Source: Streptomyces sp. WAC 04229 (GTDB lineage Bacteria; Actinomycetota; Actinomycetes; Streptomycetales; Streptomycetaceae). From it: a stretch of 64,000 bases of DNA. The position numbers and the translations under genes were made by a program. Positions 1-8,725 of the stretch are shown here, piece after piece. The stretch covers positions 52,984-116,983 of the forward strand of contig NZ_QHJH01000004.1 in the NCBI RefSeq assembly GCF_003947455.1. The letters are read 5' to 3'. The notes under the pieces were generated by a model. That model was not told the origin of the DNA. It made no database searches and was given only the letters and a program-made list of their open reading frames with translations. The stretch's first letter is position 1. Every line of letters begins with the position of its first letter.

Positions 1-199
1 TCCCGGCTCGCTTCCGCGACAGACGGAGCCGCGCTTCTTCTCCGCATAGATCTGCGTGAGGCCCATCGATCGCGTCATCCTGCGTGCCGAACCCGCCCTT
101 CTCGACCTGCTTCCCCAGACCGCTGCGGAAACGGATCGTGTATGGGTGCGGCCTCCGCATCGGCCTGGCACAGCCGCAGCCCTTGGAGAACGACCCCAT
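1..199 (-). pseudogene. Tyrosine recombinase (phage-type integrase) N-terminal relic
   Basis: Reading leftwards from an ATG at 197-199, the translation begins MGSFSKGCGCARP and continues through HPYTIRFRSGLGKQ and GFGTQDDAI. This matches the N-terminus typical of Streptomyces integrative-element and prophage tyrosine integrases. After DDAI the frame breaks: LTQIYAEKK continues in a second frame and APSVAEAS in a third. Two small indels within about 60 bases make a working protein unlikely. The catalytic domain would lie beyond the left edge. The family call rests on the cysteine-rich start and the conserved order of short motifs. Sequencing error could mimic one indel but hardly two. Confidence 0.7.
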
Positions 200-315
200 A
201 CCGCAGGCGAGTTGACGAGCCACGCGACGCACCTTCCGAACAGGAGCCGGGCATCTGCACCCAGGCCCCCGCCGCGGCGATCGCCAGGTCAGCAACCCAG
301 GACGCCCTCGCACCC

Positions 316-337
316 GATGCTGACCAATTGCTGACCT
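316..337. repeat. Short TGCTGACC tandem motif
   Basis: ATGCTGACC, a short spacer and TGCTGACCT occur here. The motif is shared with the repeats at 600-632 and 12103-12135. It lies just upstream of the integrase relic, so it may be an integrase arm site. Confidence 0.4.
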
Positions 338-599
338 GAGCGGCCCTACTATGCCTCTGACCTGCACAAACGCCCAGATGCTAGATCTTGGACTTGAACA
401 GAGTACGCAGCACTTTGGACTCCTCTGAGACGGCTCCCTGCCTACTTCCTCCAGGTCAAGGGCGGTCTCGACTGTACACCGGCACGCGCCGAACGATGCT
501 TGTGAGGAACATCGCTCCGGTCAGGAGATACGGCCCCCACCTGGGCTTTCACGCCGTCTCCGACGACTGTTAGGGCAATTCTCCGGGAACGCTCTGCGG

Positions 600-632
600 C
601 TCATGCTGACCGAATGCTGACTTACCTGATGA
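600..632 (+). repeat. Left copy of 33-bp direct repeat bounding the catabolic island
   Basis: This copy differs at only three positions from 12103-12135 and has the same orientation. Both contain two ATGCTGAC units and then TTACCTGA. The two copies enclose all genes of the aromatic-catabolism cluster, and the right copy coincides with a gene truncation. I infer a recombination or insertion boundary. Confidence 0.65.
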
Positions 633-879
633 ACCATCAACCGAGCGAGCCCCTTTCCGCGTCCACATACCGCAGACCTGTCAAACGTCGTCGGAACCTA
701 CGCACGAGTACTGACACCGCGCGGCTGATGCCGACCGCGGCCCGTGCTTCGTGAGTTCAACTCGGAGCGATCGTCGCGATGTCAGGCGCGATGTCCAGCA
801 CAGGAGCGCCGCCGCCACGTGGGCCGGGTTGTCCTCCACCTTGACTCGGCGCTGTCCGGCTGCCCCCGGCCGGGCAGGC

Positions 880-1461
880 TCAGCCGCGGAGCCACTTCAG
901 TGTCTCGGTGTAGAAGGCCGCCGTGCGCTCGGGCTGGTCGTCGCCGAGCAGGTCGGTGGCCACGTCGTAGCCGCGCCGGGCCAGGTGCCAGGCGAGGAGC
1001 GCGTACGGCGCGCGGTGGCGAGCGAGGTCCTCGCGGGGAATGGTGATGTGCCCGCCCGGGACAGCGGGGTGGAGAGTGTCGCGCTCGTAGACGCAGTCCA
1101 GCGCGACGATGCCCCAGCGGCCGTCGCGTCGTTCGAGGCGGTGGACGATGCGGGTGTAGGAGACGAGGTCGGCGGTGACGCCGTCGACCTCGGTCCGCAC
1201 CTCGATGCCGGCGGGTGTCTCGACGAACGCTCGGTCACCCACGATCCGGACGGTGGGCGGGGACAGGCGGTGGACGCTCGCGTCCCCGCGCCCGGACATG
1301 GCCTCGGAGGCGTCCACGAACCCCGGCCCGTCCCCTCGGTACCAGCTGAGAGTCACGATGGAGTCGGGCCAGTAACAGGCCCGCATCTGGTCCCACCAGC
1401 CCCGGTCACGTCCCTGGCGTTCCAGCAGTACGGTCTGGGTGACGACGTCGATGTCCGTCAT
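880..1461 (-). CDS. SnoaL/NTF2-like fold protein
   Basis: A 193-residue protein of the nuclear-transport-factor-2 (SnoaL-like) superfamily, a cone-shaped fold used by small hydrolases, isomerases, dehydratases and ring-hydroxylating dioxygenase beta subunits. Family features include the acidic N-terminal helix, the aromatic WWDQMRACYWPDS segment, and later strands around HRLSPPTVRIVGDRAFVET and HRLERRDGRWGI. ATG at 1461 is chosen because AAGAGGAA lies about six bases upstream; in-frame starts further upstream lack such a site. It is the last gene of a leftward three-gene run after two amidohydrolases, so it probably handles an intermediate of the same aromatic pathway. The reaction cannot be told from sequence. 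Confidence 0.72.
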   Translation of the reverse strand: MTDIDVVTQTVLLERQGRDRGWWDQMRACYWPDSIVTLSWYRGDGPGFVDASEAMSGRGDASVHRLSPPTVRIVGDRAFVETPAGIEVRTEVDGVTADLVSYTRIVHRLERRDGRWGIVALDCVYERDTLHPAVPGGHITIPREDLARHRAPYALLAWHLARRGYDVATDLLGDDQPERTAAFYTETLKWLRG

Positions 1462-1614
1462 GGGTGTTCCTCTTGTCATGTCATACCGGATTGTCATGGC
1501 GTGCCGGGCGAGGGGATCGCGGGTCTCCGGGCCGGAGTCGGTCGGCGGATCGTCCGCACGGTCGACCGCGGACGAGCGCCGCCGTGGCGCCGAAGGCGCG
1601 GTGAAGAGCCGGGA

Positions 1615-3060
1615 TCAGTGAGCGCCGGGCTTGGCGGCGACTCGTTCCAGCACCGCGTCGAGGTCGGCGCGGGACCACCAGGAGCCGTCCCGCATCACGC
1701 CCGCGATGTGGTGCAGGGCGGTGTGGTCCCGCAGCGGGTCCTGGTCCAGGAGCACCAGGTCGGCGGACATGCCGGGAATGCCCCGGCCAAAAGCGCCCTC
1801 CTCGCCCAGGAAGCGGGCCGGTTCGGTCGTCGCCATCCGCAGAATGGTCAGCGGGTCCAGTCCGGCCTCGGCAAGATAGTCGAACTCGTCATGGAGGGCG
1901 AAGCCGGGGATGATGCCCGCCGCCCCGCACGCGTCGGAACCCGCGACCATCGGGACTCCGGCGTCGGCGAAGGTCTTGGTCATCCGCAGCTGCGCGGCCC
2001 AGTGGCCGCGCAGGGCTTCGCGGGTGGCGTCGGGAAGCCTGGAGAACTTCCTCGCCGACTTGTCCCACGCACGCAGCTCCTCGGGTGCCATGTAGCGGCG
2101 TCGCGGGTCCGCGGTGTGTTCCGGCGAGTCGCCGAACTGCTGCGTGTGGACCCGGATCAGGGTCGGGCACTGCCAGGTGGTGTGTTCGACGAACAGGGCG
2201 GCCAGCTCCTCCGCCTTGTGCTGGTCGTAGGAGCCGTCGGCGAGCTCGTAGGCGTGGGCCTCCGTTTCGGACGTGCTCGTCGCGGGGTTCACCGCCATGC
2301 CTTTGACGAGTTTCATCACCAGCTTGTCGGCACCGGGGAACTTCACCTTGGGGATCGGCGGGAGCTTCCGGGCGGCGTTCTTGGCCCGGACCTCGGCCTC
2401 GCGGGAGGAAGACGCCGCGAACATGGTGACACCTGGGCCCAGGTGCTCGATCGACCAGACACCACCGCGCGCGGCCTCCCGGGGGTCGAGATCGGACGGC
2501 AGGTGACCGCCCAGCAGGATGCCGAGCCGGTTCGCCTCCTCGAGGGCGGCCATGAAGGTGACCCGGGTGGTGGCACCGGCCTTGATGAAGTCGGCGCCGT
2601 CCCGGTGCTGTTCCCGTACGGCCCGCACCGCTGACTCGACCGTGCTCGCGTTCAGCGGGGTCAGCAGGTCGCCGGCGGTCGCCTTGAGCGCCGGTGCGCC
2701 GGTCGGCCGGGGCAGCGTGCCCTCGCGCCGGGACTTCAGCAGTGTCCTGCTGCCCGACATCTGGCGGAAGCCGACGACACCGCCGGCGAGCATCAGCGCA
2801 TAGGTGCCGTCGACGTCCTCCGGAGTGTTCAGGGCGTGCATGTGCATGTCCATGAACGCCGGGACGACGAATCGGCCCCGCCCCTCCACCACGTGGGCGT
2901 CGGCCACCGGCGCGCCGGTCGTCGTCACCGACGTGATGTGGCCGCCCTCGACGACCACGTCCCGGCCCGGGGTGCGGCTCCCGTCCAGCGGGTCGACGAC
3001 GGTGACGCCCCTCAGCACCACCCGCCCGTTGATCGCGGACGGCTCAACGTACCTGCTCAT
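1615..3060 (-). CDS. Metal-dependent amidohydrolase (imidazolonepropionase-like)
   Basis: A 481-residue cytosolic TIM-barrel amidohydrolase. Likely metal ligands are visible: HMH at 73-75, Lys160 (candidate carboxylated lysine), His186, His206 and Asp376 in AGSDA. The flanking beta-sandwich is made by both ends, including a C-terminal GMSADLVLLDQDPL segment typical of the dihydroorotase/imidazolonepropionase branch. ATG at 3060 follows AAGGAG. Its substrate is unknown; relatives cleave cyclic amides, peptide-like bonds or lactones. It lies 58 bp downstream of the decarboxylase-like gene and is probably cotranscribed with it and with the NTF2-like gene. Confidence 0.8.
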   Translation of the reverse strand: MSRYVEPSAINGRVVLRGVTVVDPLDGSRTPGRDVVVEGGHITSVTTTGAPVADAHVVEGRGRFVVPAFMDMHMHALNTPEDVDGTYALMLAGGVVGFRQMSGSRTLLKSRREGTLPRPTGAPALKATAGDLLTPLNASTVESAVRAVREQHRDGADFIKAGATTRVTFMAALEEANRLGILLGGHLPSDLDPREAARGGVWSIEHLGPGVTMFAASSSREAEVRAKNAARKLPPIPKVKFPGADKLVMKLVKGMAVNPATSTSETEAHAYELADGSYDQHKAEELAALFVEHTTWQCPTLIRVHTQQFGDSPEHTADPRRRYMAPEELRAWDKSARKFSRLPDATREALRGHWAAQLRMTKTFADAGVPMVAGSDACGAAGIIPGFALHDEFDYLAEAGLDPLTILRMATTEPARFLGEEGAFGRGIPGMSADLVLLDQDPLRDHTALHHIAGVMRDGSWWSRADLDAVLERVAAKPGAH

Positions 3061-3118
3061 GTCGCTCCTTGCTGTGATCGCTGCGGCCCGGCCGCCCGTT
3101 CCTTCGGCCGGCGGGCGG

Positions 3119-4078
3119 TCATGCCGCGTTCGTGGTGAACAGACGGCGTGCGTTGCGGGTGGTGAGGTCCCGCCAGGTGTCGGTGGCGGACGGCTGTACG
3201 GCCGAGTCGACGGACTCGACCTGGGCCAGGGCCGCGTCAGCGGGTGTCCAGCAGTAATCGCTGCCGTACAGGAGACGTTCCGTACCGAATGCCGCGTCGA
3301 GCGCCGGGATCTGGCGCGGGAAGGGCGTTCCGGCCATGTCGTACCAGAGGCGGCCCAGCTGCTCGACGGTGCTCGGCGCGTCCCCGGGGTCGCCGCCCAG
3401 CAGGGTGCGGAACAGTTCCATGCGGTCGGCGAGCAGCGGCAGCACTCCCCCGCCGTGGGTCAGGACCCAGCGGATGCGCGGATGACGGGCGAGCACGCCG
3501 CGGAAGAGCAGGTCACTCGCGGCGCGGGCGGTGTCGAAGAGGAACTCAAGCATCGGCCGCGGCCGCCCCAGGACGATGTCTTCGGCGTGGGGCGGTGAGG
3601 TGGGGTGGACGAAGACGACAGCGCCGCGGCGGTCGAGATCCTCCCACAGCGGTTCGAGCCGGGGGTCGCCGAGGTAGAGGCCGTGATGGTTGGTCTCCAC
3701 CGCCACCGCGTCCGCGCCGAGCTCGTCGAGCGCGTGGGCGGCCTCGGCGAGCGAGCCCTCGACGTCGGGCAGCGGGAGGGAGGCGAAGTGCCCGAACCGC
3801 TGCGGATGCTCGGTGCGGATCCGGGCACCGAACGTGTTGACCTCCCGCGCGAGAGCCCGTGCGTCGCCGTCGTCGCCGAAGTGCACGCCCGGGGAGGAGA
3901 TCGACAGGTAGGACTTCTCGATCCCCGATCGTTCCATCAGGTCGAGATGCTGTTCGACGCTCCACGTGGGCCAGCCGGGCATTCCGTCGGGGTGCTCGAC
4001 ACCGGCCGCCCGGGCCGCGGCGACGTAGGTGTCGGTGACGAAGTGGGCGTGGACGTCGATGAGTCCGGTCGAGGTCAT
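3119..4078 (-). CDS. Amidohydrolase-2 family protein (ACMSD/resorcylate decarboxylase-like)
   Basis: A 319-residue enzyme of the ACMSD-type amidohydrolase-2 family. It has a His10-x-His12 metal pair, His158 in FVHPT, His208 in LTHGGG and Asp274 in YGSDYC, the standard single-metal set. Family members decarboxylate aromatic acids without cofactor (gamma-resorcylate, 6-methylsalicylate or 2-amino-3-carboxymuconate semialdehyde) or hydrolyse ring-cleavage products. ATG at 4078 has GGAG a short distance upstream. It is first in the leftward operon, diverging from the IclR gene with only 67 bp between starts. Beside monooxygenases and an extradiol dioxygenase, an aromatic acid decarboxylase role is reasonable but unproved. 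Confidence 0.8.
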   Translation of the reverse strand: MTSTGLIDVHAHFVTDTYVAAARAAGVEHPDGMPGWPTWSVEQHLDLMERSGIEKSYLSISSPGVHFGDDGDARALAREVNTFGARIRTEHPQRFGHFASLPLPDVEGSLAEAAHALDELGADAVAVETNHHGLYLGDPRLEPLWEDLDRRGAVVFVHPTSPPHAEDIVLGRPRPMLEFLFDTARAASDLLFRGVLARHPRIRWVLTHGGGVLPLLADRMELFRTLLGGDPGDAPSTVEQLGRLWYDMAGTPFPRQIPALDAAFGTERLLYGSDYCWTPADAALAQVESVDSAVQPSATDTWRDLTTRNARRLFTTNAA

Positions 4079-4145
4079 GCGGGGCTCCTGGGGTGCTGTT
4101 CCGTACGGCTACCACCGTAGGAAGGGAGGCCGTACATTGGCATGA

Positions 4146-4991
4146 GTGATTCCGATGAATGAAACACCTGGTTCTGACGGTGGTGCGCGGCCGCGGCGCG
4201 GAGGCCGGCCCGCCGAGGGGCAACCGGTCATCGACCGGGCCTTCGCCCTGCTCAACGCCTTTGACAGTGATCACCGTGCGCTGTCCCTCGCCGACCTGGC
4301 ACAGCGCAGCGGCATCCCCCGCAGCAGCGCGCTGCGGCTCGCCCGGTCGCTCGTTCACGTGGGTGCGCTGGAACGTCTCGACGACGGTCGCTTCGTCGTG
4401 GGGCTGCGATTGCTGGAGACCGCGTCCCTGGCGCCTCGTGGTCACGGGCTGCGGTCCGTGGCCATGCCGTTCATGGAGGACCTCTTCCACGTCACCCGTC
4501 AGCACGTGCTGCTCGCCGTGCGCGACCAGGGGGAGGCTCTGCTCGTCGAGCGGTTGTCGGCGCTCGACGCCAGTCCCGTGCGTTACCGGGTGGGCGGCCG
4601 CCTGCCCCTGACGTCCACCGGCGTGGGACTGGTGCTGCTCGCCTTCGCACCGCCGGCCGTCCAGGACCGGGCCATCGCCGCCTACGAGCCCGGGGACGGG
4701 GACGACGACATCCGTACCCCGGCCGACCTGCGCCGTGCGCTCGCTGAGGTACGGCGTGGCGACCACGCCCTCGGCCGTCAGAGCCGCCCCTGGCGGCTGA
4801 GTACCGTGGCCGCGCCGGTGCGGGACGGCGACGAGGTGGTGGCGGCGCTGTCGGTCGTGGCACCCAGCCCAGGTTTCCCGGACGCGGGTTACGGCCCGGC
4901 CGTGCGGGCTACGGCCCGTGCCGTTTCCCGGCGGCTCTCGCAGGACGGCCCTCGTGCGATCCCCTACGGAGGGACGGACGCGCGCCCATGA
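4146..4991 (+). CDS. IclR-family transcriptional regulator
   Basis: 281 residues. An N-terminal winged helix (about 28-85, with SLADLAQRSGIPRSSALRLARSL as helix-turn-helix) is followed by an IclR effector domain to about 265 (RHVLLAVRD-like strand, PLTSTGVGLVLLAF, STVAAPVRDGDEVVAALSV). IclR proteins often bind aromatic acids and control catabolic genes. It diverges from the decarboxylase-amidohydrolase operon, the usual place for such a regulator. The start is uncertain: GTG at 4146 is used, with ATG at 4155 also possible; AGGGAGG lies about 17 bases upstream. The basic GGARPRRGGRP leader may be a flexible tail. Confidence 0.85.
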   Translation: MIPMNETPGSDGGARPRRGGRPAEGQPVIDRAFALLNAFDSDHRALSLADLAQRSGIPRSSALRLARSLVHVGALERLDDGRFVVGLRLLETASLAPRGHGLRSVAMPFMEDLFHVTRQHVLLAVRDQGEALLVERLSALDASPVRYRVGGRLPLTSTGVGLVLLAFAPPAVQDRAIAAYEPGDGDDDIRTPADLRRALAEVRRGDHALGRQSRPWRLSTVAAPVRDGDEVVAALSVVAPSPGFPDAGYGPAVRATARAVSRRLSQDGPRAIPYGGTDARP

Positions 4992-5085
4992 GGGCGCGGG
5001 CGGACGAGACCGCGCGGGTGGGCCGGGCCTTCCCGTGGGCGCCGTCGTGGCGGGTGGTCGATGGGCTCACCGTGCGGACGACACC

Positions 5086-5658
5086 TCAGATGTCCCACCA
5101 GTCGAAGGCGCGGGTGGGTGCGTGTACGCCACAGGCCCGGTCCAGGCGGACCAGTTGGCCGCGGTGAAAGATCAAGGGCTTGTGGCGGCCGCTCGCTGCG
5201 GCCAGCCGCCGCACCCGGCCCACGATCGCCACGTGGTCACCGGCGGGAAAGCTGTCCTCGACGTCGCACTCGACCCAGGCCGCCGCCCCGCCGAGGCGCG
5301 GTGCCGCGCCGGCCGTCAGATTCCAGTCGCCGGTGGCGAACCGGTCCGCCGTCCGTCCGGCGAAGGCCGCGCACACCCGCTGCTGGTCCTCGGTCAGCAC
5401 GTTCACGCAGAAGTGACCGCAGTCGACGATCGCCGCGGCACTGGCCGAGTTCCGGCCGCAGTAGAACACCACCAGGGGCGGTTCGAGGGAGACGGAGGTG
5501 AAGCTGCCCACGGTGACGCCCACCGGGCCCTCCGGCGTCGCGGCGGTCACCACGCACACGGAGGTCGGCACATGGCCGAGCACCCGGCGGAACACCGCGG
5601 GGTCGGCCGTCGTGGCGGGCAGGTCTGTCGCGGCGGGGGCGAAGGCGGAAACGGACAC
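5086..5658 (-). CDS. Flavin reductase (HpaC-like) of a two-component monooxygenase
   Basis: A 190-residue flavin reductase-like FMN-binding protein. PTSVCVVTAATPEGPVG and VTVGSFTSVSLEPPLVVF are the family core, and CGHFCVNVL plus a C-terminal GRVRRLA/FHRGQL segment complete the split-barrel. Such proteins use NAD(P)H to make reduced FMN or FAD, which diffuses to a partner oxygenase. The partner is almost certainly the divergent gene at 5965-7173. GTG at 5658 is preceded by GGAGG five to six bases away. It stops near the end of the IclR gene, to which it is convergent. Confidence 0.87.
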   Translation of the reverse strand: MSVSAFAPAATDLPATTADPAVFRRVLGHVPTSVCVVTAATPEGPVGVTVGSFTSVSLEPPLVVFYCGRNSASAAAIVDCGHFCVNVLTEDQQRVCAAFAGRTADRFATGDWNLTAGAAPRLGGAAAWVECDVEDSFPAGDHVAIVGRVRRLAAASGRHKPLIFHRGQLVRLDRACGVHAPTRAFDWWDI

Positions 5659-5964
5659 AGCGACCTCCAGGGAAGCGGGAGCCGGGCCGTGCCGCCTGTG
5701 GTCGCACGCGGCGTCGGCGGCGCGGGTTTTCCCCAGTGAAGCCACGGTTGCCGCCCCATGACATTGGGCCGGGCGCCCAAGCCGGGCGGGCGGTCCTGGG
5801 CGCCGGGCGCAAACCGCGGACGAACTGGTCCGACGGCCCAATCCGCGCGACCAACTCTGCGGTCCCGGACACAGGACAGGCGCGCGGGCCCGGCGTGGAA
5901 TCCCGGTAGCGGCACCTCGCAAGGTGAGGTGCGCCGCCTGAGCCGCGCAACCCGGGAGGATCCC
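5659..5964. promoter_or_regulatory. Divergent control region between reductase and oxygenase genes
   Basis: This 306-bp non-coding stretch must carry both promoters. A GCCC...GGGC arm pair surrounds CATGACAT near 5753-5770. I cannot assign a regulator to it; IclR or PucR from the same island are candidates. Confidence 0.4.
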
Positions 5965-7173
5965 ATGACCACGACCGCAGCCGCCCCGCAGACGACGCCC
6001 CAGTCCGCCGCAGCGCTCAAGGAGAGCGCGGCAGCGTTGGTGCCCCTGCTGCGGGAGAACGCCGCCCGCACCGAAGCGGACCGGATGGTGGCGGAGGAGA
6101 ACATCGCGGCGCTGACCGAGGCCGGGTTGTTCCGCCTGACCGTGCCGCGGCGCCTCGGCGGCCACGAGACGGACTTCCGGACCTTCCTGGAGATCACCTC
6201 CGAGCTGGCACGCGGGTGCGGGTCGACGGCCTGGGTGACGACGCTGGTCAACGTGTGCAACTGGATGGTCGGCCTCTACCCCGAGCGGGCGCAGCAGGAG
6301 GTCTGGGGCGAGAACCCGGACGCGCGGGTGTGCGGGGTCCTGGCTCCCAGCGCCACCACGCGGGCGGTCGAGGGCGGGCTGGTCGTCACCGGCAGGTGGG
6401 GCTTCGCCTCGGGCAGCCTGCACTCCCAGTGGGCCTCGCTCGGCGTTCCCGTCGTGGACGCCGCCGGCCAGCAGATCGACCAGGGTGCCGCGCTCATCCC
6501 GATGCACGAGCTGACGATCGAGGACACCTGGTACGTGGCCGGCATGCGGGGCACGGGCAGCAACACCCTCGTCGCCGACGAGGTCTTCGTGCCGGCGCAC
6601 CGCATCCTGTCGGTGACCCAGGGGGTGCAGGGGGCCTACCCGACCGAGCACAAGGACGAGGCACTGTACCGGTCCGCTCTGGTTCCGGTGCTGGCACTGG
6701 TCCTGGCAGGGCCCCATGTGGGCCTGGCCCAGGCGGGCATGGACGTGGTCACGGCCGCCCTCGCCAAGGGCCGGGGCATCTCGTACACCTTCTACGAGAA
6801 GGCCAGTGAGTCTCCCTCGACGCAGATCCAGCTGGCCGAGGCGGCCCAGCTGATCGACACCGCCAGGCTGCACCTGATGCGGGCCGCCGACGACATCGAC
6901 AGCTGGGCGGCGCGGGGCGAGTACATGCCGTTCGAGACGCGGGCGCGGGTGCGGATGGACACCGGGTACGTGGCCCGCCGCTCCCGCGAGGCCCTGGATC
7001 TGCTGCTGAGCGTCCAGGGCGCCGGCAGTTTCGCCGAAGCCAACCCGCTGCAGCGGATCTGGCGGGACCAGGAGACGGGCAGCCGGCACGCGGTGATCAA
7101 CCCGGCCATCGCCGGCGAGCTGTACGGGCGGTCACTCCTGGGCATCCAGGAGCAGGTCACCCCCCTGATCTGA
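5965..7173 (+). CDS. Flavin-dependent aromatic monooxygenase (acyl-CoA-dehydrogenase fold, HsaA-like)
   Basis: 402 residues with the acyl-CoA dehydrogenase fold used by group D monooxygenases (HsaA, HpaB-C2 type). An N-terminal helical domain contains GLFRLTVPRRLGGHETDF. A middle beta domain has VVTGRWGFASGSLHSQWASLG, the motif of the flavin-hydroxylase branch, and the C-terminal four-helix domain ends in GRSLLGI. It lacks the acyl-CoA dehydrogenase catalytic glutamate context. The expected role is ortho-hydroxylation of a phenol with FMNH2/FADH2 and O2, feeding the extradiol dioxygenase. ATG at 5965 follows GGGAGGA. It sits directly opposite the reductase gene. Confidence 0.85.
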   Translation: MTTTAAAPQTTPQSAAALKESAAALVPLLRENAARTEADRMVAEENIAALTEAGLFRLTVPRRLGGHETDFRTFLEITSELARGCGSTAWVTTLVNVCNWMVGLYPERAQQEVWGENPDARVCGVLAPSATTRAVEGGLVVTGRWGFASGSLHSQWASLGVPVVDAAGQQIDQGAALIPMHELTIEDTWYVAGMRGTGSNTLVADEVFVPAHRILSVTQGVQGAYPTEHKDEALYRSALVPVLALVLAGPHVGLAQAGMDVVTAALAKGRGISYTFYEKASESPSTQIQLAEAAQLIDTARLHLMRAADDIDSWAARGEYMPFETRARVRMDTGYVARRSREALDLLLSVQGAGSFAEANPLQRIWRDQETGSRHAVINPAIAGELYGRSLLGIQEQVTPLI

Positions 7174-7181
7174 GCGGATCG

Positions 7182-8549
7182 TCAGGAGCGAGGGCCGTCG
7201 TGCGAGTCGTTCTCCGCCGGCCGGAGTACCGCGGACCCCAGCGTGTGCGCGGCCTCCAGCGCCGTCATCACCTCGGGCAGCCGGGCCGCCGGATCATGGC
7301 CGAGGAATTCCTGAGCGCGCTTGACCCGATAGGTGACGGTGTTGCGTGCCACGTGCAGCTGGGCCGCGGCGACCGTCAGACTGCGCTCGTTGCGCAGGTA
7401 CAGGCGCAAGGTCCGGCGCAGTTGGTCCGCGGGCCGGCTGTCCACCGCCAGCGCGCCCAGCCGGTCGCCCACGAAGCGGCGCAGGGCGGGCAGGTCAGTG
7501 GACATCAGGGCCGCCAGTTCGACGTCCGGGTAGTCGACGACGGGGCCCACACCGTGCGGGTTGATCCGCATGACCCGGGCGGTGTGCAGCGCGTCGTGGT
7601 GCGACTGGCGGAACCCCGGCAGCCCGTGGCGCACCGAGCCGCAGGCGAGGCGGACGCCTTCGGTGGGACGGACTTCTCCGGAGGCCGGGGCGGCTGGGGG
7701 CGCGGCCTGTGGCTCGCCCCACGCCCACACGGTGGTCCGGCCGGTGGGCAGGACCAGCGTCGAGGCGCAGCCGCGCAGGTGCAGCAGTTCGGTCGCCGCC
7801 CGCTGGAGATCCCCGGTGGCGTCACCGGCCTGGTCGCCGCACCAGGCGACGACGGCCAGGTGACGTCCTTCCAGCCGGTAGCCGAGGAGTTCGCTCGCGC
7901 CATCCTGCCGCACCGGCTGTCCGTCGAGGATCGTGCGGACGGTCTCCTCGCGGGCGGCGGCGCCGCTGGTGAGCCACCGGTCGTGCTCGGCGAGGTACTC
8001 CGCGGTCATCCGGGAGGCGAACCCGTCGATGAAGTCGAACAGCAGCTCGGAGATGCGACGGAACTGCTCCGCGCGTTCGGACGGTGGAACCAGCTCCTGA
8101 CACGCGGTCATCAGGGCGTCGGTCAGGGCCGCGTGGGCGACCCGGATGCCGCGCAGCACCTTGTCCAGGCCCAGGCGCCGCCGGGCGAACTCACGGTCTC
8201 CCATGAGGGACTCCTCGGGCATCGCCCGGTCGGACTCGGGGCCGGCGAGCAGGAGCAGCGTGTGCAGTGTCGCGGCCTCGGTGCCCATCCGCAGGGTTTC
8301 GAAGGGGCCCGGTCCGCCGCCCAGTTCCGGGACCTCGCGGGTGATGACGCGGGCCAGTTCGTGACCGACCGCGACCGCCCAGGCGACAGGCCGCGGTCCG
8401 AGCCGTTCGGTCGCCTCGGCGAGGCCCTGCGGCGAGCTGGCCGGCGCGGGTGGCGCGTCCACAGTGCCGGGAGCGTTTCGGTCGTCCGCGTGATCGGGGG
8501 TGAGCCGGTGGATCCAGCTGGAGGAACCGTGTTCTTGGTGAGCCGTCAT
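7182..8549 (-). CDS. PucR/CdaR-family transcriptional regulator
   Basis: 455 residues. The C-terminus carries the PucR-type helix-turn-helix (LRLYLRNERSLTVAAAQLHVARNTVTYRVKRAQEFLG), preceded by a GGDEF-like/CdaR central region with NPHGVGPVVDYPDVEL. The N-terminal half has the helical RsbRD-like sensor pattern common to actinobacterial members (RISELLFDFIDGFASRMTAEY). ATG at 8549 has AAGGA about eight bases upstream. It is convergent with the monooxygenase, with eight bases between stops. Family members activate purine, sugar-acid or aromatic catabolism, so it is a second candidate regulator of this island. Confidence 0.85.
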   Translation of the reverse strand: MTAHQEHGSSSWIHRLTPDHADDRNAPGTVDAPPAPASSPQGLAEATERLGPRPVAWAVAVGHELARVITREVPELGGGPGPFETLRMGTEAATLHTLLLLAGPESDRAMPEESLMGDREFARRRLGLDKVLRGIRVAHAALTDALMTACQELVPPSERAEQFRRISELLFDFIDGFASRMTAEYLAEHDRWLTSGAAAREETVRTILDGQPVRQDGASELLGYRLEGRHLAVVAWCGDQAGDATGDLQRAATELLHLRGCASTLVLPTGRTTVWAWGEPQAAPPAAPASGEVRPTEGVRLACGSVRHGLPGFRQSHHDALHTARVMRINPHGVGPVVDYPDVELAALMSTDLPALRRFVGDRLGALAVDSRPADQLRRTLRLYLRNERSLTVAAAQLHVARNTVTYRVKRAQEFLGHDPAARLPEVMTALEAAHTLGSAVLRPAENDSHDGPRS

Positions 8550-8725
8550 GACGCCGTCCTTGCCGTCGTGAGAGCAGCCTGCGCTGCGTTGCCGCGCCGA
8601 TCGACAGCGGGCCGGTACCGCGTCGTACGGTGCCACCGTATGCCGTACCGCACGACCGGGCCCGCCGCCGGTCCCGGCCACCCCGAATGCTGCGGCCGGC
8701 GCCTTGTACGGGATGCCCGGCCGGG

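Larger units (their letters stand above)
200..879. other. Intergenic stretch with integrase-associated short repeats
   Basis: I see no convincing gene. The stretch holds a short TGCTGACC-type tandem motif at 316-337 and its longer version at 600-632. Both resemble the arm-type direct repeats found near tyrosine integrases. The remaining sequence has no clear coding bias. Confidence 0.4.

Noticed and set aside
751..2634. 627-codon rightward open frame
   Set aside because: It runs antisense over the NTF2-like and amidohydrolase genes, both with strong motifs and ribosome-binding sites. Long antisense frames are normal at this GC content.
5086..7089. 667-codon leftward open frame across the reductase and monooxygenase
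   Set aside because: Only its C-terminal 190 codons (the reductase from GTG 5658) make a recognisable protein; the rest is antisense to the flavin monooxygenase.
5965..7173. Monooxygenase as an acyl-CoA dehydrogenase
   Set aside because: It lacks the catalytic-glutamate context and has the FASGS motif of flavin hydroxylases, with its own flavin reductase opposite.
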